This document shows positions 16,620 to 25,266 of a stretch of DNA of 64,000 nt, piece after piece. Positions within the stretch are counted from its first letter, which is position 1. The number at the start of each line of letters is the position of its first letter. Origin of the DNA: Bradyrhizobium diazoefficiens USDA 110. GTDB lineage: Bacteria > Pseudomonadota > Alphaproteobacteria > Rhizobiales > Xanthobacteraceae. The position numbers and the translations under genes are program-made. The notes below the pieces were generated by a model, which did not search any database, was not told where the DNA came from, and saw nothing but the letters and a program-made list of their open reading frames with translations. The DNA lies in contig NC_004463.1 of NCBI RefSeq assembly GCF_000011365.1, forward strand, positions 6,124,001 through 6,188,000, read 5' to 3'.

Positions 16620-17327
16620 ATGACGGTGTTTTCGGCAGCCTCCCCTCGGTCCCCCCGGACGCGCACCCGGGCGCATATCGTCCCGATCGTGCTCGGCGGC
16701 GCGGCGGCGGTGTGCGCCGTCGCGCTCGTCGCCTATCTGTTGTGGCCGACCTGGGGCACCAGCGGCGCCAACGCCCCCGACAAGCTGCCGGTGAGCGTCG
16801 GCGGCACGCTGTTCAACCTGCCGACGACGGCGATCCGGATGAAGATCCAGCGGCACTCGGGGCCGCAGGAGCGCATCGATCTCGACTTCCTCTATCCCTC
16901 GCTGGAGCCGCCCGGCACGCCGAAGCACGTCAGCGCCGACACGGTGGATGCGTCGTTGCTGCCGATCGACCGCATCTTCCTGTCGATCGCGGCCCATCAC
17001 GATGCGCTCTCGCCCGAGCAGCGGACCGCCACGATCTATCCGCGCTATCTCGAGCCGGGCGCGACGATGCCCGAGGACGGACTGACGATGCGGATGTTCC
17101 GCGCCGACACACCTTACGGCAGCGAGGATCTCTATTCTGCCGCAAGCCCCGCGCTGACCGCACGCTGCACGCGCGATGCGGCGACCCCGGGCATGTGCCT
17201 CTCCGAGCGCCGCGTTGGCGGCGCCGACCTCACCTTCCGCTTTCCGCGCAGCTGGCTGTCGCAGTGGCGCGACGCGGCGGACGCGATGGAAAAGCTGACG
17301 GCGCAGCTGCGCGGACCGCGCGGATGA
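16620..17327 (+). CDS. Membrane-anchored protein of unknown function
   Basis: 235 residues from the ATG at 16620. A basic N-terminus (RTRTRAH) precedes a single membrane segment (about 20-44), and the remaining 190 residues are probably periplasmic. That part contains two cysteines (TARCTRDA and GMCLSE) that could form a disulphide, and ends in an amphipathic region. I recognise no family. It is isolated: the GGTTAACG pairs at 16452-16495 upstream may be part of its promoter region, and a short repeat follows. Confidence 0.68.
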   Translation: MTVFSAASPRSPRTRTRAHIVPIVLGGAAAVCAVALVAYLLWPTWGTSGANAPDKLPVSVGGTLFNLPTTAIRMKIQRHSGPQERIDLDFLYPSLEPPGTPKHVSADTVDASLLPIDRIFLSIAAHHDALSPEQRTATIYPRYLEPGATMPEDGLTMRMFRADTPYGSEDLYSAASPALTARCTRDAATPGMCLSERRVGGADLTFRFPRSWLSQWRDAADAMEKLTAQLRGPRG

Positions 17328-17397
17328 GCGCGGCCTCTACGCCGCCGGCAAGATCGGCTTGCAGAGATGGGCTGTAGCCTCCCGACGAAGAAAATCG

Positions 17398-17419
17398 AAA
17401 ACAACCCCATGCACAGTAG
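17398..17419. repeat. 22-base repeat, copy 1
   Basis: Starts AAAACAACCCC and ends GCACAGTAG. An identical 22-base copy lies at 55782-55803 in the same orientation. Both copies sit in the upstream or downstream spacer of exported-protein genes and both are preceded by an A-rich stretch. Confidence 0.8.
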
Positions 17420-17483
17420 CCAAGCCATGGCGCCGCTTCGCATTTTTCGAAGTCGCGCTTGACCCGTCGGGCAAGACAGGGGC

Positions 17484-17903
17484 ATGATGTCAGCATGGGG
17501 TAACCGATTGAACGATGCGGCCACACATCTCCCACCCGGTGCCCAGCTGCTGGGGCGCGAATGGCTCGGCTTCGACGAGAGCGGGCATGCGCTGATCCGC
17601 TTCCAGGCTCAACCCGCATTCACCAACAGGCATGGGACCATCCAGGGCGGATTCCTTGCGGCGATGCTGGACTCCGCCACCGGGATCTGCGCGCTCGCAG
17701 CGCTATCCCCTGACCAGACTGTGATCACGCGGAGCCTGGACACACGCTTCCTGAAGCCCGCAACGGTCGGACCGATCACGGCGCGGGCACGGGTCATCGA
17801 GCGGACGGAGCGCGACATGGTCGTGCAAGCCGACCTCGTCGATGCAGAGGACATCACTGTCGCTGATGCCACGGCGCGGCTGCGCATTCTTACAAGGAAA
17901 TAG
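17484..17903 (+). CDS. PaaI-type hotdog thioesterase
   Basis: 139 residues, hotdog fold. The PaaI signature NRHGTIQGGFLAAMLDSATG (about residues 49-68) carries the catalytic Gly-Gly turn and the Asp that activates water. PaaI relatives hydrolyse aromatic or medium-chain acyl-CoA esters in the cytoplasm. No CoA-metabolism genes adjoin it, so the substrate is open. GACAGGGG lies just before the ATG at 17484 (a second ATG is at 17487). Confidence 0.88.
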   Translation: MMSAWGNRLNDAATHLPPGAQLLGREWLGFDESGHALIRFQAQPAFTNRHGTIQGGFLAAMLDSATGICALAALSPDQTVITRSLDTRFLKPATVGPITARARVIERTERDMVVQADLVDAEDITVADATARLRILTRK

Positions 17904-17953
17904 AATGAGGGGTCGCGGTGTGCGCGGCCCCATTGAGCGACACGATCGCCGCG

Positions 17954-18172
17954 CTATTCCTGATCGACGAGATCGTCCTCGAGGATCGCCATCTGGAACT
18001 GGAACGAGCGATCGTCGTCCTCGTCGTCGACGAACAGCACGCCGATGAACTCCTCGCCGATATAGACTTCGGCGGAATCGTCCTTCTTCGGCCGCGGCAC
18101 GACGCGGATCTTGGGATTGCCGAATACGCGTTTCAGATACGCGTCGAGCTTCCTTACTTCCTTGACGTCCAC
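17954..18172 (-). CDS. DUF3126 family protein
   Basis: 72 residues matching the conserved alphaproteobacterial DUF3126 family: KEVRKLDAYLKRVFGN, RVVPRPKKDD, YIGEEFIGVLFVDDEDD and a closing FQMAILEDDL. The family has no known function. It lies downstream of cysE on the same strand, an arrangement I recall as common in Rhizobiales, so a link to sulphur metabolism is possible but unproven. Acidic, probably a small cytoplasmic protein. Confidence 0.9.
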   Translation of the reverse strand: MDVKEVRKLDAYLKRVFGNPKIRVVPRPKKDDSAEVYIGEEFIGVLFVDDEDDDRSFQFQMAILEDDLVDQE

Positions 18173-18297
18173 GGCAAGTCTCCAATCGAAATCTGGGTTG
18201 GCGGGGTTTTAGGCCGAGACGCGACGAACCGCCAGCATGAATTGCCAAAGAATTTGGGGACGGACAGGGCCGGAGAATCCGGCCCCTCTTCTTGAGC

Positions 18298-19122
18298 TCA
18301 AAGCCCCATCGCGTTGATCATCTGATCCATGGTGCGCGACGGCTCGGCGCAGCCGGCCTCGCCGACGATCTTGGCGGGCACGCCCGCGACCGTGACGTTG
18401 TGCGGCACGGGCTTGACCACGACCGAGCCCGCCGCGATGCGCGCGCAATGGCCGATCTCGATGTTGCCGAGGATTTTCGCGCCCGCGCCGATCAGCACGC
18501 CATGGCGAATCTTCGGATGACGGTCCTCGTTCTCCTTGCCGGTGCCGCCGAGCGTGACGCCGTGCAGGATCGAGACGTCGTCCTCGATCACCGCCGTCTC
18601 GCCGCAGACGAAGCCGGTGGCATGGTCGAGGAAGATGCCGCGGCCGATGCGCGCGGCGGGATTGATGTCGGTCTGGAACACCGCAGAGGCGCGGCTCTGG
18701 AGATAATACGCGAAATCCTTGCGGCCCTTCAGCCAGAGCCAGTGCGCAAGGCGATGGGTCTGGATCGCGTGGAAGCCCTTGAAGTAGAGCAACGGATCGA
18801 TGAAGCGGGAGGTCGCGGGATCGCGATCGTAGACGGCGACGAGGTCGGCGCGGAAGGCGTTGCCGAGATCGGGATCGTCGCGCAGCGCCTCGTCATAGGT
18901 CTGGCGCACGAGATCGCCCGACAGCGCGGAATGATCGAGCCGGTCGGCGAGACGATGGATCACCGAATCCTCGAGACGGCTGTGATGCAGCACCGTCGAA
19001 TAGATGAAGGTCGCAAGCTCCGGCTCGCGATGGACGATGTCCTCCGCTTCGCTCCGGATCCGGTCCCAGATCGGATCGAGGGATGCGAGCTTTCCTCCCG
19101 GATTGACCTGATGCACTGCCAT
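18298..19122 (-). CDS. cysE: Serine O-acetyltransferase
   Basis: 274 residues from the ATG at 19122; the frame opens earlier, but the preceding residues lack family character. The N-terminal helical domain (DPIWDRIRSEAEDIVHREPELATFIYS) and the C-terminal left-handed beta helix (DINPAARIGRGIFLDHATG, then ILHGVTLGGTG) are both typical. The Asp-His pair in FLDHATG and the His in ILHG form the active site. It acetylates L-serine from acetyl-CoA, the first committed step of cysteine synthesis. It is probably co-transcribed with DUF3126 downstream. Confidence 0.95.
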   Translation of the reverse strand: MAVHQVNPGGKLASLDPIWDRIRSEAEDIVHREPELATFIYSTVLHHSRLEDSVIHRLADRLDHSALSGDLVRQTYDEALRDDPDLGNAFRADLVAVYDRDPATSRFIDPLLYFKGFHAIQTHRLAHWLWLKGRKDFAYYLQSRASAVFQTDINPAARIGRGIFLDHATGFVCGETAVIEDDVSILHGVTLGGTGKENEDRHPKIRHGVLIGAGAKILGNIEIGHCARIAAGSVVVKPVPHNVTVAGVPAKIVGEAGCAEPSRTMDQMINAMGL

Positions 19123-19397
19123 GGGATCTGCTCTTTCGAATGGGCTCGTTTTGTTGGTTCTATAGCACAGTCTAGGCGACAAAGTCCTGACGGGCTTGCC
19201 TGAGAGTGAACAGCACCTTGCCCCGCGAAAGCCGCCAACGCGTTGAAACACAACAATTTCTTCTGACGCCCCCAGGCGGCAAGGTCGGCTAAAAGTGGTC
19301 AGGGTTTTGCCAAATTCAAGCCGGGCAGCGTCAAACTATTGGTGAATTCTCTCCTACCCCTTATTGCAGGCATGGTCCGGACGACGACGGAGCGGAT

Positions 19398-20768
19398 TTG
19401 ACCACCACCACCGATCATTTGCGCGCGCGCCCCGCGGGCTCGCTCTGGGTGCGGCTCGCCGCTCTGGCCCTACCCCTCCTGATGATCGCGCCGGCGTTCT
19501 GGAACGGCTATCCGCTGTTGCAGTGGGATACCGGCGGCTATCTGGCGCGCTGGTACGAGGGCTATCTCGTCCCCAGCCGGTCCACCGTGTTCGGCCTCTA
19601 TCTCCACTCCGGCGAAAGCTTCGGCTTCTGGATCAACCTCGCGATCCAGTCGCTGGCGACGCTGTGGCTGTTGCAGCTCAGCTTGCGCGTCCTCGGCCTG
19701 TTGCAGACGTTCCGCTTCGTCGCGATCAGCCTGCTCCTGATCCTGTCGACCGCGCTGCCCTGGCTGGCCAGCATGCTGCTCACGGACATCTTCACGGGAC
19801 TGTCGGTGCTGTCGCTGTTCCTCCTCGTCGTCGGAGCCCAGCGCACGTCGCCGCACGAAAAAATCGCGCTGTTCGTCTTCACCGCCTTTGCCGCCGCAAC
19901 CCACAGCGCCACGCTCGGCGTGCTGCTCGGACTCTGCCTCGCCGGCTGGATGGCGCGGCCGTTCGTGGGTCGCAGGCTTCCGCTCGCCGGACTGGCGCAG
20001 GCGAGCATGACCATCGTCGCGGGCGGCCTGATGCTGGTCGCTGCGAACCACGCGCTGTCGGGCAAATGGGCCTGGACGCCGGGCGGCTACGGCGTCGCCT
20101 TCGGCCGCATGATGCAGGACGGCATCGTCGCGCGCTATCTCAACGACCACTGCCCGCGCGAGAGCTTCAAGCTCTGTCCCTATCGGAACGAATTGCCGGC
20201 GACCGCCGACGAATTCCTGTGGGGCAAGAGCGTGTTCAACGCGCTCGGCCGGTTTGAGGGCATGAACGAAGAGATGAGCTATATCGTCGTGCACTCGCTC
20301 GCCGACTATCCGGCCTGGCAGGCCGGCGCCGCAATGCGAGCGGTGGGCCAGCAATTGCTGCACGTGGCGACCGGCGAAGGCACCAGCGGCTGGATCCCGC
20401 ACACCTACGGCATCATCGAGCGCTACATCCCCGCACAGATCGCGCCGATGCGCGCGGCGCGGCAACAGCAATGGGATGTCAATTTCGACTACGTCAACTG
20501 GCTGCATGTTCCCGTCGCGCTGGCCTCGATGCTGGCGCTGGTCGGGTTGCTCGCGCATGCGCTGGCGCGCCGCCGGCTCGACGATCTGACGTTGCTGGCG
20601 GCGACGGTGACGCTCGCGCTGCTCGGCAACGCCTTCATCTGCGCCGTCATCTCCGGTCCGCACGACCGCTACGGCGCGCGCATGGTGTGGGTTGCGACCT
20701 TCGTGGTGCTGATGGCGCTGGCGCGCGCGTTCGGCGACGAGGAACCTATAGGCTCAGCCGCGGCGTGA
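19398..20768 (+). CDS. Polytopic membrane protein, glycosyltransferase-like
   Basis: 456 residues from a TTG at 19398 with GACGGAG upstream. About ten hydrophobic segments are visible. The large first periplasmic loop contains LLQWDTGGYLARWYEGY, an acidic pattern reminiscent of GT-C fold membrane glycosyltransferases. I cannot assign a substrate, and a DxD-type motif is not clear. The 3' end overlaps the convergent hydrolase gene by 15 bases. I am fairly sure it is an inner-membrane protein, unsure of the enzymology. Confidence 0.72.
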   Translation: MTTTTDHLRARPAGSLWVRLAALALPLLMIAPAFWNGYPLLQWDTGGYLARWYEGYLVPSRSTVFGLYLHSGESFGFWINLAIQSLATLWLLQLSLRVLGLLQTFRFVAISLLLILSTALPWLASMLLTDIFTGLSVLSLFLLVVGAQRTSPHEKIALFVFTAFAAATHSATLGVLLGLCLAGWMARPFVGRRLPLAGLAQASMTIVAGGLMLVAANHALSGKWAWTPGGYGVAFGRMMQDGIVARYLNDHCPRESFKLCPYRNELPATADEFLWGKSVFNALGRFEGMNEEMSYIVVHSLADYPAWQAGAAMRAVGQQLLHVATGEGTSGWIPHTYGIIERYIPAQIAPMRAARQQQWDVNFDYVNWLHVPVALASMLALVGLLAHALARRRLDDLTLLAATVTLALLGNAFICAVISGPHDRYGARMVWVATFVVLMALARAFGDEEPIGSAAA

Positions 20769-21509
20769 GAGAAAATCGAGCACGCCAGTCTTGTAGACCT
20801 TGTCGCCGACCGCGCGCATGTGATCGCGGCCCGGTATGTCGAGCACTTCCGAGCCCGGAATGATGGCGCCGAGCGCGCTGGCCGAGCCAGCGACGTCGTC
20901 GGTAGAGCCGACCGCGATCAGCACGGGCACGTCGATGCGTGCAGCTTCGCCCCTGGTCATGAGGTCGCGCGTGCCGCGCAGGCAGGCGGCGAGCGCCCTC
21001 CGATCAGAGCGGGTCTGATCGGCAAACGCGCGGAAGGTGCGCCCCACGGGATCGGAGACGTCGTCGAGCGCGGGGGCTTCCAGCGCCTTCGCGACATTCT
21101 CGCCGGGCCCGGTGCCCTCGATCAGGCCGCCGATGCCGATGCCGCCGAGGATCGCCGAGCGCAGGCGCTGCGGCTCGTTCAGGGAGAGCCACGCCGTCAT
21201 CCGCCCACCCATCGAATAGCCCATGATGTCGGCCTGCGGGATGGCGAGATGGTCCATCAGCGCGAGCACGTCGCCGGCCATGGTCGGGATCGAGTATTGC
21301 GCGGGCTCGTAGAGCTTTGCGCTTTCGCCGTGGCCGCGATTGTCGAGTGCGATGACACGGCGGCCGTTCTTGCGCAGCTCCGAGACCCAGGTCGGATAGA
21401 CCCAGTTCACGTTCTTGCTGGAGGCAAAGCCGTGCACCAGGATGATCGGATCGCCCTCGCCTTCGTCGAGATAGGCAATTTCAACGGCGCCGTTGTGAAA
21501 GCTCGGCAT
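20754..21509 (-). CDS. Alpha/beta hydrolase
   Basis: 251 residues from the ATG at 21509; the upstream extension is low-complexity antisense of the next gene. The fold is recognisable by LVHGFASS (oxyanion turn), the nucleophile elbow GYSMGG, a catalytic Asp in GSTDDVAG and His in GRDHMRA. It probably acts on an ester or other small substrate in the cytoplasm. The upstream gene on the same strand (21545-22681) ends 35 bases before its start, so they may form an operon. Confidence 0.88.
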   Translation of the reverse strand: MPSFHNGAVEIAYLDEGEGDPIILVHGFASSKNVNWVYPTWVSELRKNGRRVIALDNRGHGESAKLYEPAQYSIPTMAGDVLALMDHLAIPQADIMGYSMGGRMTAWLSLNEPQRLRSAILGGIGIGGLIEGTGPGENVAKALEAPALDDVSDPVGRTFRAFADQTRSDRRALAACLRGTRDLMTRGEAARIDVPVLIAVGSTDDVAGSASALGAIIPGSEVLDIPGRDHMRAVGDKVYKTGVLDFLSRRG

Positions 21510-21544
21510 CAGATATTCCGCGGTGTTGAGGGGAAGGGTTGATT

Positions 21545-22681
21545 CTAGGCCGGACCGGCCGCAACTGCCAGAGCGGCTTCGGCGGCGACCTGCGCCCGGC
21601 GAAGCCGCCGCGCCCGTCTGCGATCGCACCAGGCCTGCGTCAGGCGCTCGGTGGTGGCCTTGATCGAAGACAACAGGCCGAACAGCGTCAGCACCGCACC
21701 GAACAGCCAGAGCGCAAGATCGAACGCGCCGCCGACGAGCAGCAGCGCGCCGCGGCCCAAGAGCTTCATGATCGCGCGGGTCTTGCTGCCTTGCGCTTCC
21801 GCCAGCCGCGCCGCGCGCGCGACGTCCTTGGGGCCCTCGGCGATATGCAAGCTGTCCATCGCGCCGCGCGTGCCGGTCTTCTCGGCAACGCGCGTGACGT
21901 CCTTGCCGAGCCGGACCAGGGCACCTGCCTTCTCGGCCCGGAACGCGGCCTTGATCGCGCTCACGGTCTGGCCCGGCCGCAGCACCGAGCCGGACGCCAC
22001 CGCGTTCTGGAGCACCGGCGTGTCGACAAACTCGCGCGCGGACCGGCCGGCCCAGGCCGCGAGGCCCTCGCCGAGCCGCCCGACTTTCCGCGCATCCTTC
22101 ACCAGCGTCAGGCCGGCGCGCACGGGCGCGGCGCCGCCGATGGACACATAGGTTGCCGCCGTCACCGCAAGGCCGGCGGCTGCAAGGCCCAGCACCAGGC
22201 GGTCGGTGTCCTCGCCCATGGCGAGATGCTTGCCCTCGCGCACGACGTCCCTGACGTCGCCGATCACGAAGAGATCGCCGACCACGGTTCCGGACAGGCT
22301 TGCGACATCGTCGCCGCTGCCGGTGACGAGACCGGTCGCGAAGCGCCTGGCGAAATGCGAGGTGGAGTTTTCCTCCTTGACCGCATCGCTCACCCTGGCG
22401 AGGAGGTCGTCGGGCACCGCGATGTTGCGGTCACGCGCCAGCGCGACAAAACTGTCGGCGAGATCGGCATCGCCGGCGGCGAGCGCGGCCTCGATATTGT
22501 CCTGAACCAGGCGGTCGTTCTGTCGCAGTACGGCGTCGAGCTTCAGCTCGGACAGCGCGGCCGGATCATCCTGGGCGGCGAGAATCGCGCCGGCCTCGCG
22601 GGCGTGCGGCGCGACCTGCGCGAGCATGAAGCTGCATGCCGCGATGCCGGTCAACGCTGTGCTGATTCGCAGCCACTTCAT
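21545..22681 (-). CDS. Large membrane-associated protein of unknown function
   Basis: 378 residues from the ATG at 22681. A hydrophobic N-terminus (about 6-22, probably a signal or anchor) is followed by a helical region with repeated Asp/Ala runs. A middle hydrophobic patch (LGLAAAGLAVTAATYVSIG) and a C-terminal membrane segment (ALLLVGGAFDLALWLFGAVL) precede an Arg-rich end. I know of similar hypothetical proteins in Bradyrhizobiaceae but no function. It probably shares a transcript with the downstream hydrolase. Confidence 0.7.
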   Translation of the reverse strand: MKWLRISTALTGIAACSFMLAQVAPHAREAGAILAAQDDPAALSELKLDAVLRQNDRLVQDNIEAALAAGDADLADSFVALARDRNIAVPDDLLARVSDAVKEENSTSHFARRFATGLVTGSGDDVASLSGTVVGDLFVIGDVRDVVREGKHLAMGEDTDRLVLGLAAAGLAVTAATYVSIGGAAPVRAGLTLVKDARKVGRLGEGLAAWAGRSAREFVDTPVLQNAVASGSVLRPGQTVSAIKAAFRAEKAGALVRLGKDVTRVAEKTGTRGAMDSLHIAEGPKDVARAARLAEAQGSKTRAIMKLLGRGALLLVGGAFDLALWLFGAVLTLFGLLSSIKATTERLTQAWCDRRRARRLRRAQVAAEAALAVAAGPA

Positions 22682-22999
22682 GCCAAGAGCCCGGATGTTC
22701 CCAGATCGTTTGCCTGGATCGTTTGCGCCTGAAGGTTGATCTTTTGCCGCAATTCCACTCGTCCACAGACATAGTATGCCAAAATTGCGACACAACGTCC
22801 CCGACGAAAGAAGGGCTTCTCTCAGGCCGCAAGATTGTGTCGAATTTGCATGAGCAAATGAGCATGGGGCAGTTGCGAACCTTTCGGTTCCGCCGGGCTA
22901 GCAATCATCTGCACCCGCCAGTATGGTCCGCGGCGCCTCAAAGATGCCGCGTCAGTTGTGATTGTGTCTGCCGCCACTGCCACTCCAGGATGAGTTACG
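22682..22999. other. Divergent spacer without a recognisable gene
   Basis: 318 bases between the unknown membrane-protein gene (minus) and the zinc-finger gene (plus). It probably holds both promoters. The short frames that cross it have no recognisable protein character. An AGGATGAG just before 23000 is the ribosome-binding site of the zinc-finger gene. Confidence 0.5.
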
Positions 23000-23245
23000 A
23001 TGTCCGACCATGTCGTCCCGCACTTCCATAACGATGCCGGTGTTCCCGTCATCGAGATCGGCTCGCAAGAGTTCATGTGCGTGGGCGCCAACCCTCCGTT
23101 CGATCATCCTCACGTCTTCCTCGACCTCGGCAACGACAACGAGATCATCTGCCCCTACTGCTCGACGCTGTACCGCTTCGCGGCCGACCTGAAGGCCGGC
23201 GAAGCCCGTCCGCCGGAATGCGTCCTGAAGGACAAGGTGGCCTGA
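23000..23245 (+). CDS. Small CHCC zinc-finger protein (NDUFS6-like)
   Basis: 81 residues. The CHCC zinc pattern is visible: Cys27 (FMCVGANPPFDHPH), His36 or His38, and Cys51/Cys54 in ICPYCSTLYRF. The family is shared with the zinc-binding NDUFS6-type accessory subunit of complex I and is near universal in alphaproteobacteria. A role with NADH dehydrogenase is known for the mitochondrial counterpart and is only inferred here. The FAD monooxygenase follows 19 bases later. Confidence 0.87.
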   Translation: MSDHVVPHFHNDAGVPVIEIGSQEFMCVGANPPFDHPHVFLDLGNDNEIICPYCSTLYRFAADLKAGEARPPECVLKDKVA

Positions 23246-23264
23246 CCGCGTCCACCGGTCAGGG

Positions 23265-24467
23265 GTGGCGCTCTCCCGAACGATTGTCATTGCCGGAGCC
23301 GGAATCGGTGGACTGACGGCCGCGCTTGCGCTGGCCGCCCGGGGCTTCCGTATCGTCGTGCTGGAAAAAGCCGAGCGCCTCGAGGAAGTCGGTGCGGGCC
23401 TGCAACTCTCCCCCAATGCGAGCCGCGTGCTGGTCGGGCTCGGCCTGACCGAACGGCTCAAGCTGCGTGCCGTCGTCCCGGAGGCGGTCTCGATCATGAG
23501 CGCGCGGGCGGGCGGCGAACTGCTGCGCATGCCGCTCGGCGAAGCGGCCTCGGTGCGCGCCGGCGCACCCTATTGGGTGGTGCACCGTGCCGACCTGCAG
23601 TCCGCGCTCGCCGGCGCGGTCTCCGACCATCCCGACATCGACCTGAAGCTAGGTGCGACCTTCGAAGACGTCGCGCCTCATGCCAAGGGGCTGACCGTCG
23701 TCCATCGCAGCGGCACGATCCGCCGCAGCGATCTCGCCAGCGCGCTGATCGGCGCCGACGGCATCTGGTCGACGGTACGCCAGCATCTGTTTCCCGAGGT
23801 GCAGCCGCGCTTCTCCGGGCTGATCGCTTGGCGCGGTACGCTCGACGCCACGCAGCTGCCGAAGGACTACACCGCGCGCCGGGTCCAGCTCTGGATGGGC
23901 CCGAACGCCCACCTCGTTGCCTATCCGATCGCGGGCGGACGACAGATCAACGTGGTCGCGGTGCTGCCTGGCACCTGGAACAGGCCGGGCTGGAGCACGC
24001 CCGGCGATCCGCGCGAGGTGATGGATGCGTTCGCCGCGCCGCGCTGGCCGTCGCAGGCGCGGATGATGCTCGCCGCAGTCGATGGCTGGCGCAAATGGGC
24101 GCTGTTCGGCGTGCCCGACGGCTGCCCCTGGAGCAAAGGCCCGGTCGCGCTGCTCGGCGACGCCGTGCATGCGATGCTGCCGTTCGCCGCGCAAGGCGCC
24201 GGCATGGCGATCGAGGATGCCGCCGTGCTGGCACAGCATCTGAGCCCCGAGACCGCCGAGAGCACGGACGGCATCGTCGCAGCGCTGAAGCAATATGGCC
24301 GCGCACGCCAGGCGCGCGTGCGACGGGTGCAGCGGACCGCACGGCAGCAGGGCCGCATCTATCATTTCAGCGGACCGCTCGCGATTGCGCGCGATGTTGC
24401 GATCCGGGCGCTCGGCCCGGAGCGCATGCTGGCGCGGCAGGACTGGATCTACGGCTGGCGCCCCTGA
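23265..24467 (+). CDS. FAD-dependent monooxygenase (salicylate hydroxylase-like)
   Basis: 400 residues from a GTG at 23265. Group A flavoprotein monooxygenase motifs are present: the dinucleotide-binding GAGIGGL (11-17), a DG-type motif in LIGADGIWSTVR, and GDAVHAMLP from residue 298, which binds the FAD ribityl chain. Relatives hydroxylate aromatic acids with NAD(P)H and O2. The neighbours do not form an aromatic pathway, so the substrate is open. The next gene is convergent. Confidence 0.88.
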   Translation: MALSRTIVIAGAGIGGLTAALALAARGFRIVVLEKAERLEEVGAGLQLSPNASRVLVGLGLTERLKLRAVVPEAVSIMSARAGGELLRMPLGEAASVRAGAPYWVVHRADLQSALAGAVSDHPDIDLKLGATFEDVAPHAKGLTVVHRSGTIRRSDLASALIGADGIWSTVRQHLFPEVQPRFSGLIAWRGTLDATQLPKDYTARRVQLWMGPNAHLVAYPIAGGRQINVVAVLPGTWNRPGWSTPGDPREVMDAFAAPRWPSQARMMLAAVDGWRKWALFGVPDGCPWSKGPVALLGDAVHAMLPFAAQGAGMAIEDAAVLAQHLSPETAESTDGIVAALKQYGRARQARVRRVQRTARQQGRIYHFSGPLAIARDVAIRALGPERMLARQDWIYGWRP

Positions 24468-24492
24468 TGCGAAGCGCTGCAGGCGCGGCGCT

Positions 24493-24909
24493 TCAGCGGA
24501 CCGCTTTCCCGGATTTCGGCGCAGGCTTGGCGGCAGCCGCAGGCGCAGCAGCCGGTGCCGGCTCGGGCGGCGTTTCGCGGCACCTGTTGCGGCGCCAGGC
24601 CTCTTCGGCCAGCTGCGCCTGACCACGCACCGCGACGTACTCGTTGCGATAGGCGAGTTCGGCCACGACGGCGCCGCCGGCGCCGGTCTGCGCCTTGTCC
24701 ATCAGCCTCTGCAAGTCCGCGGTGCGGCTGGCGAGCCCCTTGCGCTCGGACTCGAGCTGCTTGCAATCATACAGATCGTATCTTGCCGGATCGGCAAACG
24801 CCGGAGCGACCGTCTCGCTCATGCTCGCGCAGCCGGACAGCGCGCCGCCCGCGAGCAGCACGAAAAGCGCGCCGCAAAAGCGCAGGCGATGGGAAAGCGA
24901 AGCAACCAT
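24493..24909 (-). CDS. Putative lipoprotein
   Basis: 138 residues. An N-terminal hydrophobic segment ends in a lipobox, LSGCAS, so lipidation on that Cys and anchoring in the periplasm are expected. The mature part has a helical coiled-coil stretch (CKQLESERKGLASRTADLQRL), a second cysteine pair region and an Ala/Pro-rich tail ending in basic residues. No family recognised with certainty. It converges with the FAD monooxygenase gene. Confidence 0.8.
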   Translation of the reverse strand: MVASLSHRLRFCGALFVLLAGGALSGCASMSETVAPAFADPARYDLYDCKQLESERKGLASRTADLQRLMDKAQTGAGGAVVAELAYRNEYVAVRGQAQLAEEAWRRNRCRETPPEPAPAAAPAAAAKPAPKSGKAVR

Positions 24910-25082
24910 GCCGGATGAATAGTCCCCGTGGATTGAGAATGCCTAAAGCAGCAACAGATGTCCGGATTGAGGCTTTGCCTTGTGCGGCCGGCTCGCTTAA
25001 GGAAGAACCACCCACCCGGCCCGCGAAGCGCCAATTCCAAACGGCCGAAGGTGGACTTAAGTGTTTGATCTCGTTGGATCAA

Positions 25083-25171
25083 GCGGGCATGGCGGAATTG
25101 GTAGACGCAAGGGACTTAAAATCCCTCGGTGCGCAAGCGCTGTGCCGGTTCGACCCCGGCTGCCCGCACCA
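25083..25171 (+). tRNA. tRNA-Leu(UAA)
   Basis: A complete tRNA with a long variable arm. The acceptor arms GCGGGCA (25083-25089) and TGCCCGC (25161-25167) pair. The anticodon stem AGGGA/TCCCT encloses the loop CTTAAAA, giving anticodon TAA. The T arm contains GGTTCGACCCC. CCA is encoded at 25169-25171. Confidence 0.95.
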
Positions 25172-25266
25172 CGAGAGTTGACGGCGCGAGGACGGCGGAT
25201 GGCGCCGTCTGCAATCGCATCGCTTTCGTCCCGGTACGCTGACGTCATTTCGAGTCCCGGCGTAAC

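Noticed and set aside
18267..18285. Terminator for cysE
   Set aside because: GGGCCGGA/TCCGGCCC forms an eight-base stem, but there is no T run on the minus strand and the DUF3126 gene lies beyond it on the same transcript.
19470..20663. A 397-codon minus-strand open frame opposite the polytopic membrane protein
   Set aside because: Antisense shadow with extreme Gln/Arg content.
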